Origin: Rallus limicola
Taxonomy: Eukaryota > Chordata > Aves > Gruiformes > Rallidae
Assembly: GCA_022605955.1 (NCBI GenBank)
Contig: JAKCOZ010000001.1
Coordinates: 19,894,146-19,958,145, forward strand
Direction of reading: 5' to 3'
DNA length: 64,000 nt
Shown in pieces: positions 1 to 50,540 of this stretch; position 1 is the first letter of the stretch, and every line of letters starts with the position of its first letter. The position numbers and the translations under genes are program-made. A model generated the notes under the pieces. That model made no database searches. It saw only the letters and a list, made by a program, of their open reading frames with translations, and was not told where the DNA came from.

Positions 1-1142
1 GTATTTCATTTTACCAGGTAAAATTAGTCATGGTGTTAGGCCTAATTCAGCCATCAGCTAGCCAGTGCCTTACAGAACACCTGACACCATGGAGCAGCAG
101 TAAGAGGCCTCTCAGAAGCCAGTTTTTTAAACCTCACTGCCTGCAAAAAACAACTCCTGTTTGCTTGACAGTCCAGGCTGTATTCCAGATTAGGTTTGAA
201 ATGTTTGAAGGCAAAAAGATCTGGTCTGCTTGGTTTTTTGTCTTTCCTTCTTTTTTATTTTCAGCAGCTGCTGGCTTTCTGAAAAAAGATTTGATGGGTC
301 TGTACTATAGTTCTGCTCAAGTTTTGAGGCTGCTTAGTAGCTGTTTCTTACCCACGTGTACTCTGGAAATGCCCAATCTGGATCTCGCAGAGGAGAGTTC
401 AGCTTTTAGATGACTGCCCTGCATCCCAGACTACACAAGTGGATCTGCATAGCTCAGCTTGGACTGGTGCTCAGTGGTCTCTGTGGTGTCACATGCAGTG
501 TAGACAAAGCTGTCGTGGCCTTTCAGCGGTGATGTTCAGCAGGACCTGTCCTGCTTTACCTTGCCACCACCAGCCCTTAAAGGGAGCCCGATGGAACAGC
601 AGCTTTGGCCCAGAACGGCTGCATAGCTGTAAATCAGAGCCCTGTGGTGATGGTCACTAAGCAAGGGAGGATTGAGTGAAATCCTCATTGGAACCAGCTA
701 CGTGGAAGGTCAGAATGACATAGAAAAAAGCAAGGAATGTGCAGGGTTTAAAGGGAAGAGTACATTTGGTAGAAGCCAAGGCTTGTGCATGGTCACAAAT
801 ATATCACAGTTTGTGTGCATAGGTTTTGTGTGGCTGATAACCAGACAGGCAGGTGAATTTTACTGGCCAATCAAACACCACACAAGGGACCAGTTACTCT
901 TGTAAAGCTTCCAAGCAATCATGACTTTGTTTATGCGTTTTTTCCTACTTGCTGCCACTTGTAGTAGTGTTAAATCTGGGTCAGAGTGCTGCCTGGCTCG
1001 TCGCAGGAAGTCACCCCCCACAGTCACCACCCGCAGGTTTACTGTTTGTGTTCCAAAGGGAAAAAAATAACCTCATCGATCCCTTGGGGTACTGGAAAAT
1101 GGGAGCAGCACCATGAAGGAAGTCACACCTTTTGTCTTTCAG
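1..1142 (+). other. APPL2 intron (right end; begins left of window)
   Basis: No exon with family similarity before 1143. The open frames at 30-413, 439-660 and 672-905 show no recognised motif. No CR1 or LTR blocks seen. Confidence 0.7.
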
Positions 1143-1317
1143 ATTCACTCTTGCAGCAGATGTTTGTAGTTCGGTTTTTAGGATCTATGGCTGTTCAGTC
1201 AGACAGCACGAGTGAGGTGATCTATGAAGCTATGAGACAAGTGTTAGCTGCTCGTGCCATTCACAACATCTTCCGTATGACTGAATCCCATCTCATGGTC
1301 ACCAGCAAGAACTTGAG
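1143..1317 (+). CDS. APPL2: APPL2 coding exon (PTB domain, start)
   Basis: Acceptor cttttgtctttcag, donor TTGAG|gtaccat. It starts in phase with 2 nt of a split codon and encodes [15 protein letters not shown] through VTSKNL, the first strands and helix of the PTB fold. Confidence 0.92.
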
Positions 1318-4300
1318 GTACCATAAAATCCTAAACTCTTCACCATTCTGTGCTTTTCATAAAACCTGTGATTAGTAAAGTAGTTTTAGTTTTGTTTTTC
1401 CAAGTATACCCTTTGAGGGACCATGCTTCTGAGGTTCACTTTAATTAGTAAAAACGTCTCTCTGCTTAGTCTGTAGTATCTACAAATCATCCCCTGACTA
1501 AGTTGTAAGAACCCCCACCTAGAGTATTGTGTCCAGTTCTGGGCTCCCTGGTGTAAAAAAGAGATCTCCTGGAGAGAGTCCAGAGGAGGGCCACAAAGAT
1601 GATTAAGGGCCTGGAGCATCTCCCCTATGAGGAAAGGCTGAGTGAGCTGGGACTGTTCAGCCTTGAGAAAAGAAGACTAAGGGTGGACCTAATTAATGTT
1701 TATAAATATCTTAAGCATGGGATGCAGGGGGAAAATGGCCAGCCCCTTTTCAGTGGTCTGTGGAGACAGGACAAGGGGCAATGGCTGCAAGGTGGAGCAC
1801 AGGAAGTTCCACACCAACATGCGGAAGAACTTTTACACAGTGAGGGTGACGGAGCCCTGGGACAGGCTGCCCAGGGGGACTGTGGAAGTCTCCATCTCTG
1901 GAGATATTCAAGACCCATCTGGACGCCTCCCTGTGCAATATGAGCTAGGGAGCCTGCCTTGGAAGATTTTTTTCCCTACGCAGAGTAACAGCCAGGGAGC
2001 CATTACCACCCCGCTGTCAGTGCTATTGCTGCAGAGTATGTGACAGAAGACATTCGCTTTAGCCGGCATGACTTTATGTCTGTACACAAGGTAGTATGTT
2101 AGCCCACACACACAAGATAGATAGATAGATACTCACTGAGTTAGTGATTTGGCAGGATACTATGACCTAGACACATCACGCAGTCGAGAATCAGGGTCTA
2201 GAGCTGAACCTTGCCATCACCCAACTTGAAATCACTGACAAAGCTCTGGATTCTGTGTGCATTCCTCACCTGTGCAAGGGGTGTAGTGATCACCTCGCTG
2301 TTATAAAGCACCTGGTGCTTACTAAGAATCACTCTAAAATAATTTTGTCTCTGTGCATTGCAGGTTAATAGATCCTCAGACCCAAGTTACGCGAACAAGT
2401 GTGAGTAACTTTTGTTTGAAATTTGGTTTTGTGCTACAGCGTTGAATACTTTGTCATGTAAACCTTGAGCTCTTGGCTGCACCAATCAAATGCTGGTTAA
2501 AAAAAACCCCACAAATTCTTTATTATACTTTTCCAGTTTGAACTTCCCACTGTGACACAGTTTGCTGCTCATCAGGATAACAAGCGGCTAATTGGCTTTG
2601 TGGTCCATCTCAGCGAGGCTCTGGGAGAAGAATCCATGAGTGCCTATGTTTTCGAGAGCAACACGGAAGGGGAAAAGGTTTGTGTAACACTTGATGAAAT
2701 CTTTTTGTGTAGAAAACAGGGCTCAGGCTTCTTGGCTTCGCAGACAGAAAGCACTGCTGGAGAAGCAAGCACTGCTGGACAAGTGAGAGCAGCTCGATTC
2801 CGTGCCAGAAAAACATGGCGTAACGCTCAAGCCCTCGGCGGTTTGTGTCAGATTCATACGTGAGGCAGCAGCACGTACAACAAGGAGGGAGAGGTGTGGG
2901 GGACAGTGTGTGCCTCTAGCACCAGCACCAACACATGCCCCGTCAGCTCTGTCAGGACGCGCACGTCCGTAAAGCTCTCGGAGACGAGAGTGCCGTGCTG
3001 CCTTCACACCACCGGCTCCTCCCTGCCTGGGACAATAACCAGCTATTGAAAATAACGGGAGCATTTGTGTCTTAAAACCAGAACCTCTCATACATGCACT
3101 GGAAGAGCTTCTCCAGGTTTGGATGTAAGATGTAGCAGCCTGAGAGCTTTGAAGAAGAACCTGAGAGAGTTTTATTTTTATGTTTAGTGTGGTGAATTTT
3201 TCTACCTCTGCTCTATACCTGTTCTTAAGGCTTAAGTTGGCTCCGCCGCTTCTGTGCTTTAGTTCCAATTAAGCAGCGAAGTCCCAAACTTAATATTTTT
3301 TTTTAATTATTTTTTAGATTTGTTACGCCATTGGCCTAGGAAAAGAAATCATTGAGGCACAGAAGGTACGTTGGGTTCATCCCCATGCCTGTGTGTGAGG
3401 CATCCTGCTCTGCTTTGGGTTGCACTGCCCAGATACCTCTGGCACATAAGAGAAACATATTATGTAACACCACATCCCCTGGATAATTTGTAGAAAAAGA
3501 CCCAGTTTGGCTTTGCAGTAGCTTGATTTGGGATAAAATATGTCACACCATCAAATTCGGAATGATACAAATCCCGTGGATTGCATTTGGCAGGAAGCTG
3601 CAAGCAGTTCTGAAATAAAGCAGGCTCCTCTGGGTGAAGCGTAAATCACACCTGTTGCTGTTCAACTTTTAGGAACTCAAACTCCTTCCTCCTTTAGGGA
3701 GGAAAACCACAAAGTTTTTCCACTTGGGATGAATGGCAAAGCTGCACAGCCCACTGCCTATGAAGATGTGACACACATTAATAGTTACTGTGTACTTGTG
3801 CTGCTACGATTTCCAAGGGACAAGTGATACGATGAGGGGGAATAGCCTCAAACTGCGCCAGGGCAGGTTAAGATAGGAAAAAGTCTGAATACATATAATA
3901 CATAAATACATCATCGTCTGTATTTAAAAGATGGGTAGATGAGGTGCTCAGGGTAGTAGAGGACAGGTATGGTTGGACTCATGATTTCAAAGGCCTTTTC
4001 CAGCCTAGTGGTTTTGTGTGATTTCAGAACAAGTTAGTTATTTTCTTGTTTTTCAGTAATTGTATCAATGCCAGGTAAGTACAGCAAAATAAAGACTCCA
4101 AACAAATTGTTCCCCCCCACCCTGTGTATACCAAAGGGGTGGCTTTACTGAACCAAAAGGGATTCTTTGTTCCAAATTTCTAGTGCCAGAATTATTCAAA
4201 CATTTAGAGGAAAGGTGGTCACAAAGTGAAAAAAGCTGTGGGCCCTTAACAATAAGTAGTGGGGGATGCGTGTGCTCCTCTGACAGGCTGCTGCGGCCTG

Positions 4301-4452
4301 CTCAACTCCCTGTTTTCCTTCAGGACCCAGAGGCGTTGGCTCAGCTGATGAAGTCGGTGCCGTTAACAAATGATGGCAAGTTCATGCTCCTGAATGATGA
4401 GTCTGCAGAGGATGGAACTGCACACGGAGAAGGGGAGGAATCGGAAGCATAA
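1143..4452 (+). CDS. APPL2: APPL2, C-terminal part (5 last coding exons; 5' part outside window)
   Basis: APPL2 is an adaptor on Rab5 early endosomes with BAR, PH and PTB domains; the family binds receptors and AKT and affects adiponectin and insulin signalling. Only the end is here: coding exons 1143-1317, 2364-2400, 2537-2677, 3318-3365 and 4324-4452. They join in one frame (530 nt, first 2 nt completing a split Asp codon) to 175 residues and a TAA. The joined protein is most of the PTB domain (motifs [51 protein letters not shown]), then DPEALAQLM and an acidic tail ending ESEA as in APPL proteins. APPL1 is the alternative, but the tail and the WASHC4 neighbour favour APPL2. All introns are GT-AG. 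The gene converges on WASHC4. Confidence 0.93.
1490..1975 (+). repeat. CR1 LINE fragment, sense (+), end of ORF2 and 3' part
   Basis: Translation on the + strand shows the conserved end of the CR1 reverse transcriptase: [20 protein letters not shown], then LINVYKYLK and a frame-shifted [10 protein letters not shown] block. It is 5'-truncated, broken by frameshifts, and sits in the APPL2 intron 1318-2363. This shows that the open frames here are repeat remnants, not host genes. Confidence 0.9.
2105..2131. repeat. Short CA / GATA simple repeat
   Basis: A short CA run followed by about four GATA units, inside an APPL2 intron. Confidence 0.7.
2364..2400 (+). CDS. APPL2: APPL2 coding exon (37 nt)
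   Basis: Small exon: acceptor gtgcattgcag, donor ACAAGT|gtgagtaac. It encodes (R)[12 protein letters not shown], as in the APPL PTB domain, and keeps frame with both neighbours. Confidence 0.9.
2537..2677 (+). CDS. APPL2: APPL2 coding exon (141 nt)
   Basis: Acceptor acttttccag, donor GAAAAG|gtttgtg; 47 codons in phase 0. It encodes [18 protein letters not shown], then the [10 protein letters not shown] strand of the PTB domain. Reading continues open past the donor, but that extension is intron. Confidence 0.92.
3318..3365 (+). CDS. APPL2: APPL2 coding exon (48 nt)
   Basis: Acceptor tattttttag, donor CAGAAG|gtacgttg; 16 codons [16 protein letters not shown], the C-terminal helix region of the PTB domain. 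Confidence 0.92.
3815..4025 (+). repeat. CR1 LINE 3' end, sense (+)
   Basis: Recognised by the tail typical of avian CR1: tggttggactcatgatttc, then aggccttttccagcct and a degenerate terminal octamer region. It lies in the last APPL2 intron. Confidence 0.8.
4324..4452 (+). CDS. APPL2: APPL2 terminal coding exon and stop
   Basis: Acceptor gttttccttcag. It encodes [20 protein letters not shown], then the acidic tail [14 protein letters not shown] and TAA at 4450-4452. The tail diverges from mammals in its middle but keeps the ESEA end. Confidence 0.93.
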   Translation, partial: DPEALAQLMKSVPLTNDGKFMLLNDESAEDGTAHGEGEESEA

Positions 4453-5427
4453 ACGAACCCCTCGTCCTTGCCTGCGGCCTGGGCAGGAGCAGGGACAGCA
4501 GGGAGGTGTTTCTCAGACTCTGGCTTTCGGTCACCGGTGCGCACACAGGCACCTTCTGTCCTCCTGCTCAAGCCAGCATGGCGCATTGCAGCGGTGTTAC
4601 TGCTGACTTTACCCCAGAACAACAGCCAGACTCATCCATTGAGGCTTTTTGCATCTGCGACTGTGCAGCCGACTGTGCAGCGTGGCAGCACGTGGGGGCA
4701 GCTGACAATCTCGGGGAAGGTTTTGGCATGGGGCCCTAGCTGCAGTTAGGAGAGCACAGCTGTCGGTGCTGAGGGTTGATGTCAGTCACTGCTTCGGCCT
4801 GATGCAGCCAGGAGCCTGCTGTTCCACCAAAATCTGCGCAGACTGTAAGCTGTCAGCTCCTGAACAGAGACCAGGCCTCACATCTCCTACCGTAGTTGAC
4901 CGTCATAGTTTGCATGAGGGCGTGCAGCCGAATGAAGGTTTAAAATGCACTATTTACTTTCCTGTCAGATGAAGTTATTTTTAGTCTAGTTTAAGCGTAA
5001 CAAGGTTTATCTTTTGAGCTAGCCTATTTACAAAACAGTTTGGTAAACACTAAATTTTTCCTAATGATATAATCTATTTTTATACTGCATCTAGAATAAG
5101 CTTTTACAGAACCAATCTAAGTGCCTACTCTGACCCTCATGGTGACCATGCTCACACCTTCTGTAATTAAGTAGTGGATGTAATGCACCTCCTCCATTTC
5201 TTATTCTAAGTACCACTGACAGACAAACATCAGAAGTAGTCGACAAAGGCGACATGTTAGTCATGCACAGTTCTTCTGTGGTTTGGTATCTTAAACTTCA
5301 AGTTGCCAGAGATGGCAGCTGTAGGACAAGTAAGTACTTTTATAATAAGAATTCTTTGTATTTTTAACATTGTGGTGACATACGCCAGCTGTGTCCACCA
5401 GCAGTCTTTGGTTTTAAGAAACTGAGC

Positions 5428-5433
5428 AATAAA
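5428..5433 (+). terminator. Candidate APPL2 poly(A) signal AATAAA (proximal)
   Basis: Canonical hexamer on the + strand about 980 nt after the APPL2 stop. No strong GT-rich element follows, so it is the weaker of two nearby signals. Confidence 0.4.
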
Positions 5434-5503
5434 ATGCTAGATATGGCTACAGCATACTGACTAGTCTCATAGTCCCTTCCTTAGACACTAGAGCTGTTTG
5501 GCT

Positions 5504-5509
5504 AATAAA
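5504..5509 (+). terminator. Candidate APPL2 poly(A) signal AATAAA (distal, better context)
   Basis: Canonical hexamer followed within about 10 nt by a G/T- then T-rich stretch (5514-5530), the usual downstream element. This makes it the more likely APPL2 transcript end near here. Confidence 0.5.
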
Positions 5510-5927
5510 GACAGGTATTTTTTTCCCCTTTACCCATGAGACACTGTGCTTTGCAAAAGCAAACAAAAATAATGAGTAGTTATGGGGGGCAGGGTGGTAT
5601 AATCTAGGGCCTAGATATATTAAGCAAGGTAAGATAACTGGAACAAATAGCTGAAAATCCTCAACTTTAATGCTGAAGTCATCTCACACACCCAAAGGGA
5701 AACTAGAGTGTCAAGGGGATCAGGAAGAGCCCAGTTGGCAAGTGTTTGACACAGAATAAATTCCATTTAGCTGGTCACTGAATGTTTAAAAGAACCAGGG
5801 AAGAAGCTTAGTAACTGACAAAACACTTCTCCATAAATAAAAGTTGAAGCTGTTTGATTAAGGAAAAATTAACATTGGCTGAACTGAAGTTACTGAAGAC
5901 ACTAAGAATGAAGTTCTCAAAATTACA

Positions 5928-5933
5928 TTTATT
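5928..5933 (-). terminator. Candidate WASHC4 poly(A) signal (AATAAA on - strand), distal
   Basis: TTTATT on the + strand reads AATAAA on the WASHC4 strand, about 3.1 kb after its stop. Using it would put the WASHC4 end roughly 400 bp from the APPL2 end. Other - strand AATAAA hexamers at about 7109 and 8352 would give shorter 3' UTRs. Confidence 0.4.
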
Positions 5934-8900
5934 AACAGAGTTTTATATACATCATGTTCTCTACTCACAAACCAAATAGACCGAGGTAACAAAATACCCT
6001 TTGTACAATGAGTTAGGAAACATTAAGTGTTACATTTGGTCCTTTGTACCTGAGAAGCTGAAAACAGCTGTTGTCATGGACATCAGATGAAAACTCAAAT
6101 TTGCTTCTGATTACAGACCACACTAGGACCTCCACACTGCACCCTGCGGCCCCAGCAATCCACTTCTGGGGCCCACAGCTTACCCATTGCTGCCAACAGG
6201 GTTCAGCCAGAGAGGTGTCACCGTGCTCCCCCTACCCCGGGTGCTGCTCAGAGAAGGGCACGGCTGCCTCAGGGCTTCTGGCATAAGAGGTCCCAGCCCC
6301 GCAGGGGAAATGGGTTGCAAGAGCCCTAGAAGAGCAGCTGTGGCCACTTACCTAGGCAACAGCCCCATCCCAAGACAAGGGGTTGGCACACAATGGCAGT
6401 GGTGGCACCTGTCTCAGACCTGGAGGGCAAAACCCACCAGAGCTCTGGTTTATGCCCCTGCACACTCATCCTCGCTTTGCTTCTAACACCTCTGGGAATT
6501 TCTGAGTGAACACGGTTAGTTTCACTTGGGGGATCTTTTGTTTCAGCTCCATCCTCTCACCTCCAGCCAAGCAGTTGAGGTCCATTTTGTTCCTATCATG
6601 GGAACAGGAGGGCAAAAGCAATAAAAATCTTAGTAGCACCATAGCAGGAACATTGCGCCCCTTCCAGATCTTCCTGGGGGAAAATTGATTTAATGTGGCT
6701 CTCACTGCCACAGAGGGGTGAGGGACACCCTCAGCCAGCACCCACCCTGCAGCTCCACAGAGAAAAGCTTTCTGCAGGGTTACGCTGCCACGTGACAAAG
6801 AGAAGGGGATCCAGCCTACAGTCCTGTGTGAGGAGGAATAGTTCCATTCTCTCCGCATGCATCTCTGGGTGCATATGGTTTTTGCCATGCAGAGCATACA
6901 TTCACGTTTCCCAGATTAAATGGGGCTCTATGAAAGGCTCACATCTTTCCTGTAGAACTTCCAGCACCAGAACCACACGAACTTGTTAACCACACGTTAA
7001 AAGAGACGGACAGGTCAATTTATATCCAACTGCAAACCACTACCTATCTGAGAGGGTGTCTTTCAAAACCAAGAGTAATAAATAGGAGAAAGAAAAACAC
7101 AAGCACAGGTTTTATTAGCGCGCAGGCAGGGTCCTGACTGTACCTAGTGACCAAGCAACTCCGGCTGGGGGGAAGCAGACACCATGGGTATGCGATCCCA
7201 CAGTGGCTGTGGGAGGAGGAGACACAGCGCTTGGCCACCCCGAGCCAGGAACTGCTGTGACTTCAGGCTGAGACGGGGATATGGAAATACAGACACTGTG
7301 CTGCAACAGTATGGGAGGCAGCAGCAAGAAGGCTGATCTCAGCAGCGCTACGGAGCGCTCCATGCGGGCACAACTTGGTCAGGAAAGGAAAGTTACACAA
7401 ACTATGGAAAAAAAAAGGGTATGAAAATAAAAAAGTATAAATCAAGTGATGCAGCATTGGATTAGGGCAGTCTCTGCAGTTACCACGAATCAGAAAGAAA
7501 AGGTTGAGTGAGCCCAGCTGATGTAAACCATCCGTGAAGCTTCTGTGTGATGTTTTCAGAACCAACGAAAGGACTCTCGGATCAGCCCCGTCTTCCAGTT
7601 GCAACAAAACATTTTTCTGAGCTTTCTGCCCGTTGAAGTGACTGGCAGGCAAGGGACAGTCATAAGAACGCTGGGAATTGTCCCAACCAGTGACCCAAGG
7701 GTGGGTGGAACAGGTTGAACCATTCAAACATTACTTTTTTTGTAGTTAGAAGAGATGAAAGAAGCTGGCAAGTCAAGTCTAAAAATACAGAGAAGAGTGC
7801 TGAAACCAACCCCACCCCCACCCAGCTCCCCAAAAAGTAGTTCAGTTGGGCTGACTGGCGTCATTTAGTCTAGTTAGTAAGACCTGGAATTGTGTTTGGT
7901 TCTGCGAGACTGAAACACAACTACACCTCTTAATGAAAGTGCTGTTTACGCTAAGTCAAGCTACTTAAGTTAGGAATCTGAGTAAGTCTTGCACAATCTA
8001 GAACCTCTACTTGCAGGCATTAACAGATGTTGTATTTACACAAAGTTCTCACAGTGTTCAGCAGCTTCAGAAGCCTGCAGTGCAATTATTGTTAATAGTC
8101 AGGCGTGTAAGACTGTATGAACAACACAGGTGGTACAACAGACCTACAAAGGCTAGGAAATACAGATTTGAGGCTGGAACTTGCAATTAGGCACAACATA
8201 TTCATAAAGTGTAAGATCACTTAATAGTTTCAGACACCCATCACACAGTGTCTGGTCATAAAAGGAAGAGCTGATTGCGGTTCTGTCTTGGCTCTGGATT
8301 TCCTTACTTCTGTGGATGCAAAGCAGACCTTTGATATGAAAGGAGAAGTCATTTATTAGCTTAAATTTGTTAATTTCCCTATTCTCTGATACAGGGGGAA
8401 AAACAGCAGGGGAAAACAAATGCCCGAGAGGACCATAAGTTCCTATAGCTCAAATACTATGGATAGCAGGTAGGGTTTGTGGAATAAAACATTAGGAAGG
8501 ATTTCCATGTTGTGTAATAGCTTTAACATACGTTCAAAGCATGCACTGTTACAGTGTAATCTGTGACTGCGTTAAATAGGACTGCAAAAAAACATGTCTG
8601 AATTACTTTTTGGACAACAGATAGGCACAATGTCTTGACTCAGCATTTTCCTGGTTGAAGAGATGCACCTGTTCAAATCTTAGACCAATGGCCCATGATT
8701 TTTTTTTTTTTTTTTTTTTTTTTAATGATATGTTAGAGATGCCAGAATGCACCTAAAAATCAGTAAGTTGTTCTGTTTGGGTTTATCTGTATATTTCTAT
8801 TTTAAAATAACTACTTCCAAGGTCAGCATCTTATCTAATTATTTTCAATGTAAAGAACGTGCTGTAAATAACAAACTCCTGAAAAATAGGAGCTTCTACA

Positions 8901-9076
8901 GGAAATAGAGACAAACACAGACCTGTCCTCGCTGGGTGCTAGTGTACTACCATGCGTTTCCCCTTGGGTTTAAGGGAGCCAGTAAATCAAACCTAGAGCT
9001 TTTACCCCCAGGGAGTTACTGACAATGACAAGCACATGAATAACCAAATACGTGACCACAACCCATACCAGCAGTC
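5934..9076 (-). other. Probable WASHC4 3' UTR (extent uncertain)
   Basis: About 3.1 kb with no coding similarity I can recognise on either strand. The open frames here (for example 6466-6897 and 7263-7727 on the - strand) have no family motif. I assign it to the WASHC4 3' UTR by position; the true end depends on which poly(A) signal is used. Confidence 0.5.
8699..8723. repeat. Homopolymer T25 (A25 on the WASHC4 strand)
   Basis: 25 T in a row on the + strand. On the WASHC4 strand it is an A25 tract about 350 nt after the stop codon, with no AATAAA just upstream of it on that strand. Confidence 0.9.
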
Positions 9077-47101
<38,025 letters not shown>

Positions 47102-47480
47102 CGCCGCCCCGAGCGCCTGGCGGCCGCTCCCCCGCCTCCCCTGACTCAGGCGCACGAGACTTCCTGCCCCGCTCCCGCGCCGCACTCTGGGAAATGGAGG
47201 CGGAGGGGTGCGCTGGGACTCCGGGAAGAGGCGGGGCGGGCGGCGGCGCCCCCGCGAGGGCAGCCGTGGCACACCACCACCCCGCGAGCGCCGCTGAGGC
47301 GCGCTCCGCTCCGCCTCCGGTTCCCGTCCGCTGGTTCCCTCATGGGTCGGCGGGCCGGTTCTCAAGTGCCCGTGCTGCCAAGCGCCTGCCCCACGGCGAA
47401 GGACAGGGGCAGTAAAGCAGAGGGGAGGCATGCGCTGTGCTTCGGCCCCGTGGTAGAGCGTGGCGGCAGTTTGTTTCCCC

Positions 47481-49990
47481 GCATCCCTTCCTCTCTCTCC
47501 CTCTCCCCACCTCCTTGTTTCTCTTGACGCCCCTGCATCTCTGAGCTGATTATTTGGTGAGGCAAGGCCTATCTGTGAGGTACCAGGTACTGGGGCTTTG
47601 GGAGCTTTTCTGCTTTTCCCAGGGTGTATGGTGCCGCAGCCCAAGTCCCTCTCACACCGACTCCCCATACCGGTCCCGTTGCTGAGGGAAAGCTCTGCCC
47701 GGTACAATCCACAGTGTGTGACCCCAGCCCACACTTCCCCTTTCTGATGCTGGAGGAAGGAAGCAGTATGAAGAACTATCCCACCCTGGGGAAAGGTCTG
47801 GAGCTCCAGGCTCACAGGCACGGGGTGACTGCTGCAATAGTGTCATCTCATCATCTCACTGCTGTTTTGTTGTCACAGGTACTTACCTGCATGCAGTCAT
47901 CACTTTGTTTTTATCAGGGCCTTCATGGGTAGTAATATCAGAGAATAAAAATAGGAGTACTTTGGATAGCAAGCGAAGTAGCTATTCATAGCCATTAACA
48001 ATGACCGCAGCAATTACATTATCTCAGCAGAATCTGTAGCATCAGCAGTAATGGAAATGGCTTCAAAAGTGGTGATAGCAGGAGTGTCAGCAATTTTGGT
48101 GGGGAAAGAGCACTAAAATAGCAACTCTAGGGGGAGATGTATCAGTAAGTGCAGGATCATCCATAAAAGCAAACTCTGTAATGCAATAGGTCTGAAAATA
48201 GCACCCACTCTAATTGTTTTTTGATTGAAATTAATCCATCCTTTGTAATCTGTTGATTTTAAAAGTTTATAGGGAAGAAAGATCTGGGTGGCAGGTTTAT
48301 TTGTGATGCATTTTTACCTATTCTAAGCCTTTCTTAAGAGACAACCTTGAGCTTGTGAAAGAAGAGAACAAATTTAGAGTTGTGTGAAATGACATAATAT
48401 TTGGATGGAGTTCTTTTAAGTTTAATATATGTACTCCACTCATTAGCTTCTGTGCAAACTTATGATGTGAATATTGGGGGGGTTAAGTACCTAGAAGTTT
48501 AGTTATGCAAGACGTTGACAGATGGTAGTGAGAACATGTATCTCTAAGGAGATGATAAGTATCACACAATATGACACTGCAATTTGTGCTAGACTTTAAG
48601 GATCTTATTCTGTCTGCAGCCATGCAGATGCTGTTTTCACTGAACTCAGTAGAGCTGCCATACATATATTCAAAGTCAAGGTATGTCATCCAGTTTTGAA
48701 AAAAAATAAATAATAGATTATTTTTTTCCTACAAACCATACATACTTTCTTTGAAACAAAATACAGTTTCTTTCAAATATGGAAAACTGCACATAAGCAG
48801 AAGCTTTCAGACTGCTTAAAAAGTAATCTTTTTGATATCTTTCTCAAAAAAACATGTCTTTGAATTCTGTGGGATGGTACAAGAGAGAAACTTGTAGAAC
48901 TGGCACTCAGTAGTGCCCTCCCCACACCTGAACTATATTTGTGAAGAGTAAAATACTGTAGGGTTGGTTATTGCAAGGTTATGAGATCATCAAAACAGTG
49001 CAAGGTAACCCAACTGGTTGGTGTTTGCCACACCAAAGCATGCACTGTGATCCTCACAGCATATGTGGATGTAACCTTTCTTCTAAATATGGAAAAAGAA
49101 AATAATTTTAAAAGAAAATGTATTGAAATAGTGCATTGATTTAAAAAAAAAGGAGCAGGAGGCTCTGTAACTGAAAAAAAAAAAAAAAAAAGACAATTAG
49201 ACTCAAGTAAGTACACCAGTAAATTTTATGCTGCCATTCACAATGCAGTTATGGGAATGGCTTGTTACTGGGTTTTTCTTTGGCTCAGCACATGGCAGTG
49301 TTAAGTTTTGTTATTTAGGTCAGCACTAGATGCTGCTAGAATCTCTGTTTCCTCCGAAAATCTGACTTAGACTTTACCTTGAAGCTGTCTGTTGTAGTGA
49401 TAGCAAGTCTAGCTCAGCTTTGATTGGTAAGTTTAGTGCTGGTGAATGGCCTTAGGCAGTTTGCTCATGTGAAATTACTGACAATTTATAAGCATCATTT
49501 CTGAGAGTCAGGTGACACTCATGACTTCGATTTGTACCAGGATGCTTTTATTTGGTACCAGCTTGTAGGGAGTTGCTAAGATTACTCAAATATCTGTTAG
49601 TATCTTCAGATCATACAATAGTCAGATAAGTCTTTAGACTTTGACATAGTGATTTTTGTTAAGCTGAATATTACTGAACACTGGCAGAGTTGATAAAATA
49701 ATATTTTTGACCAGGCAAAAGTTATCATGAAAGTGAGGTTTCCTATTGGACTTTCACCTAAGCTGAGTGAAATGTGAACATAAGTATGTCCCAGCTGAAA
49801 CTGCTTTTTACACTTAAAGGTACTAGAAAGGGCAGATGAGAGAATATAGTCCAAAACATATAGCAGAATAATATGGTATTATTACCATTTTATTCATGGA
49901 GTGAAATGACTACGTATCTATGAATTCATAAATCAATACGTGCTTGATTCCATGAGGTATTAAAAGTCTTTTTAAATTTGAAATTATCCT
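47481..49990. other. Intergenic DNA between WASHC4 and ALDH1L2 (left part)
   Basis: No exon, repeat family or RNA gene recognised. Includes an A18 run near 49174-49191. Upstream regulatory sequence of WASHC4 may lie here, but nothing marks it. Confidence 0.6.
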
Positions 49991-49994
49991 GGTT

Positions 49995-50540
49995 GAAATC
50001 ACAAAATCACAGAAGCCCAGAAGGGCAGGGGTTGGAAGGAACCTCTGGAGATCATCTAGTCCAACCCCTCTGCTAAAGCAGGACCACCTGCAGTGGGTTG
50101 CACAGAGTCATGGCTGGGGGAGGGAGGGTTGAATCTCTCCAGAGAAGACAGCTCCTCAGCCTCTCTGGACAGCCTCTTCTAGTGCTCTGTCACCCCCCAC
50201 AAGTGAAGTTTTTTGTCATGTTCAGATGGAATTTCCTGCCTACCGTTCCAGTTTGTGCCCATTGCCCCTTGTCCTGTCACTGGCACCAACCTCTAGACAT
50301 CTGCTCTTTATATATTTATAAGCGTTAGTGACATCCCCTCTCAGTCTTCTCCACGCTGAACATCCTCAGCTCTCTCAGCCTTTCCTCATACAAGAGATGT
50401 TCCAGTCCCCTCCTCATCCTCACAGCCCTCTGCTGGACTCTCTCTGGTAGCTCCCTGTGTTTCCTGATCTGGGAAGCCCAGAACTGGACACAGAACTCCA
50501 GATGTGGCCTCACCAGTGCAGAGTGGAGGGGGTGGATAAT
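49995..50540 (-). repeat. CR1 LINE 3' fragment (~545 bp), - orientation
   Basis: Begins with the reversed tail (ggggttggaaggaacctctg, gagatcatctagtccaaccc). On the - strand it reads the CR1 RT end: MRPHLEFCVQFWASQIRKHR, then RRGLEHLLYEERLRELRMFS. One of the better-preserved copies in the window. Confidence 0.93.

Larger units (their letters stand above)
4453..5900 (+). other. APPL2 3' UTR and convergent intergenic spacer
   Basis: Non-coding stretch after the APPL2 stop. The first 500 bases are GC-rich, the rest AT-rich. Short open frames at 4468-4972 have no recognisable protein motif and are read as UTR. The transcript end is inferred only from the candidate poly(A) signals. Confidence 0.6.
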
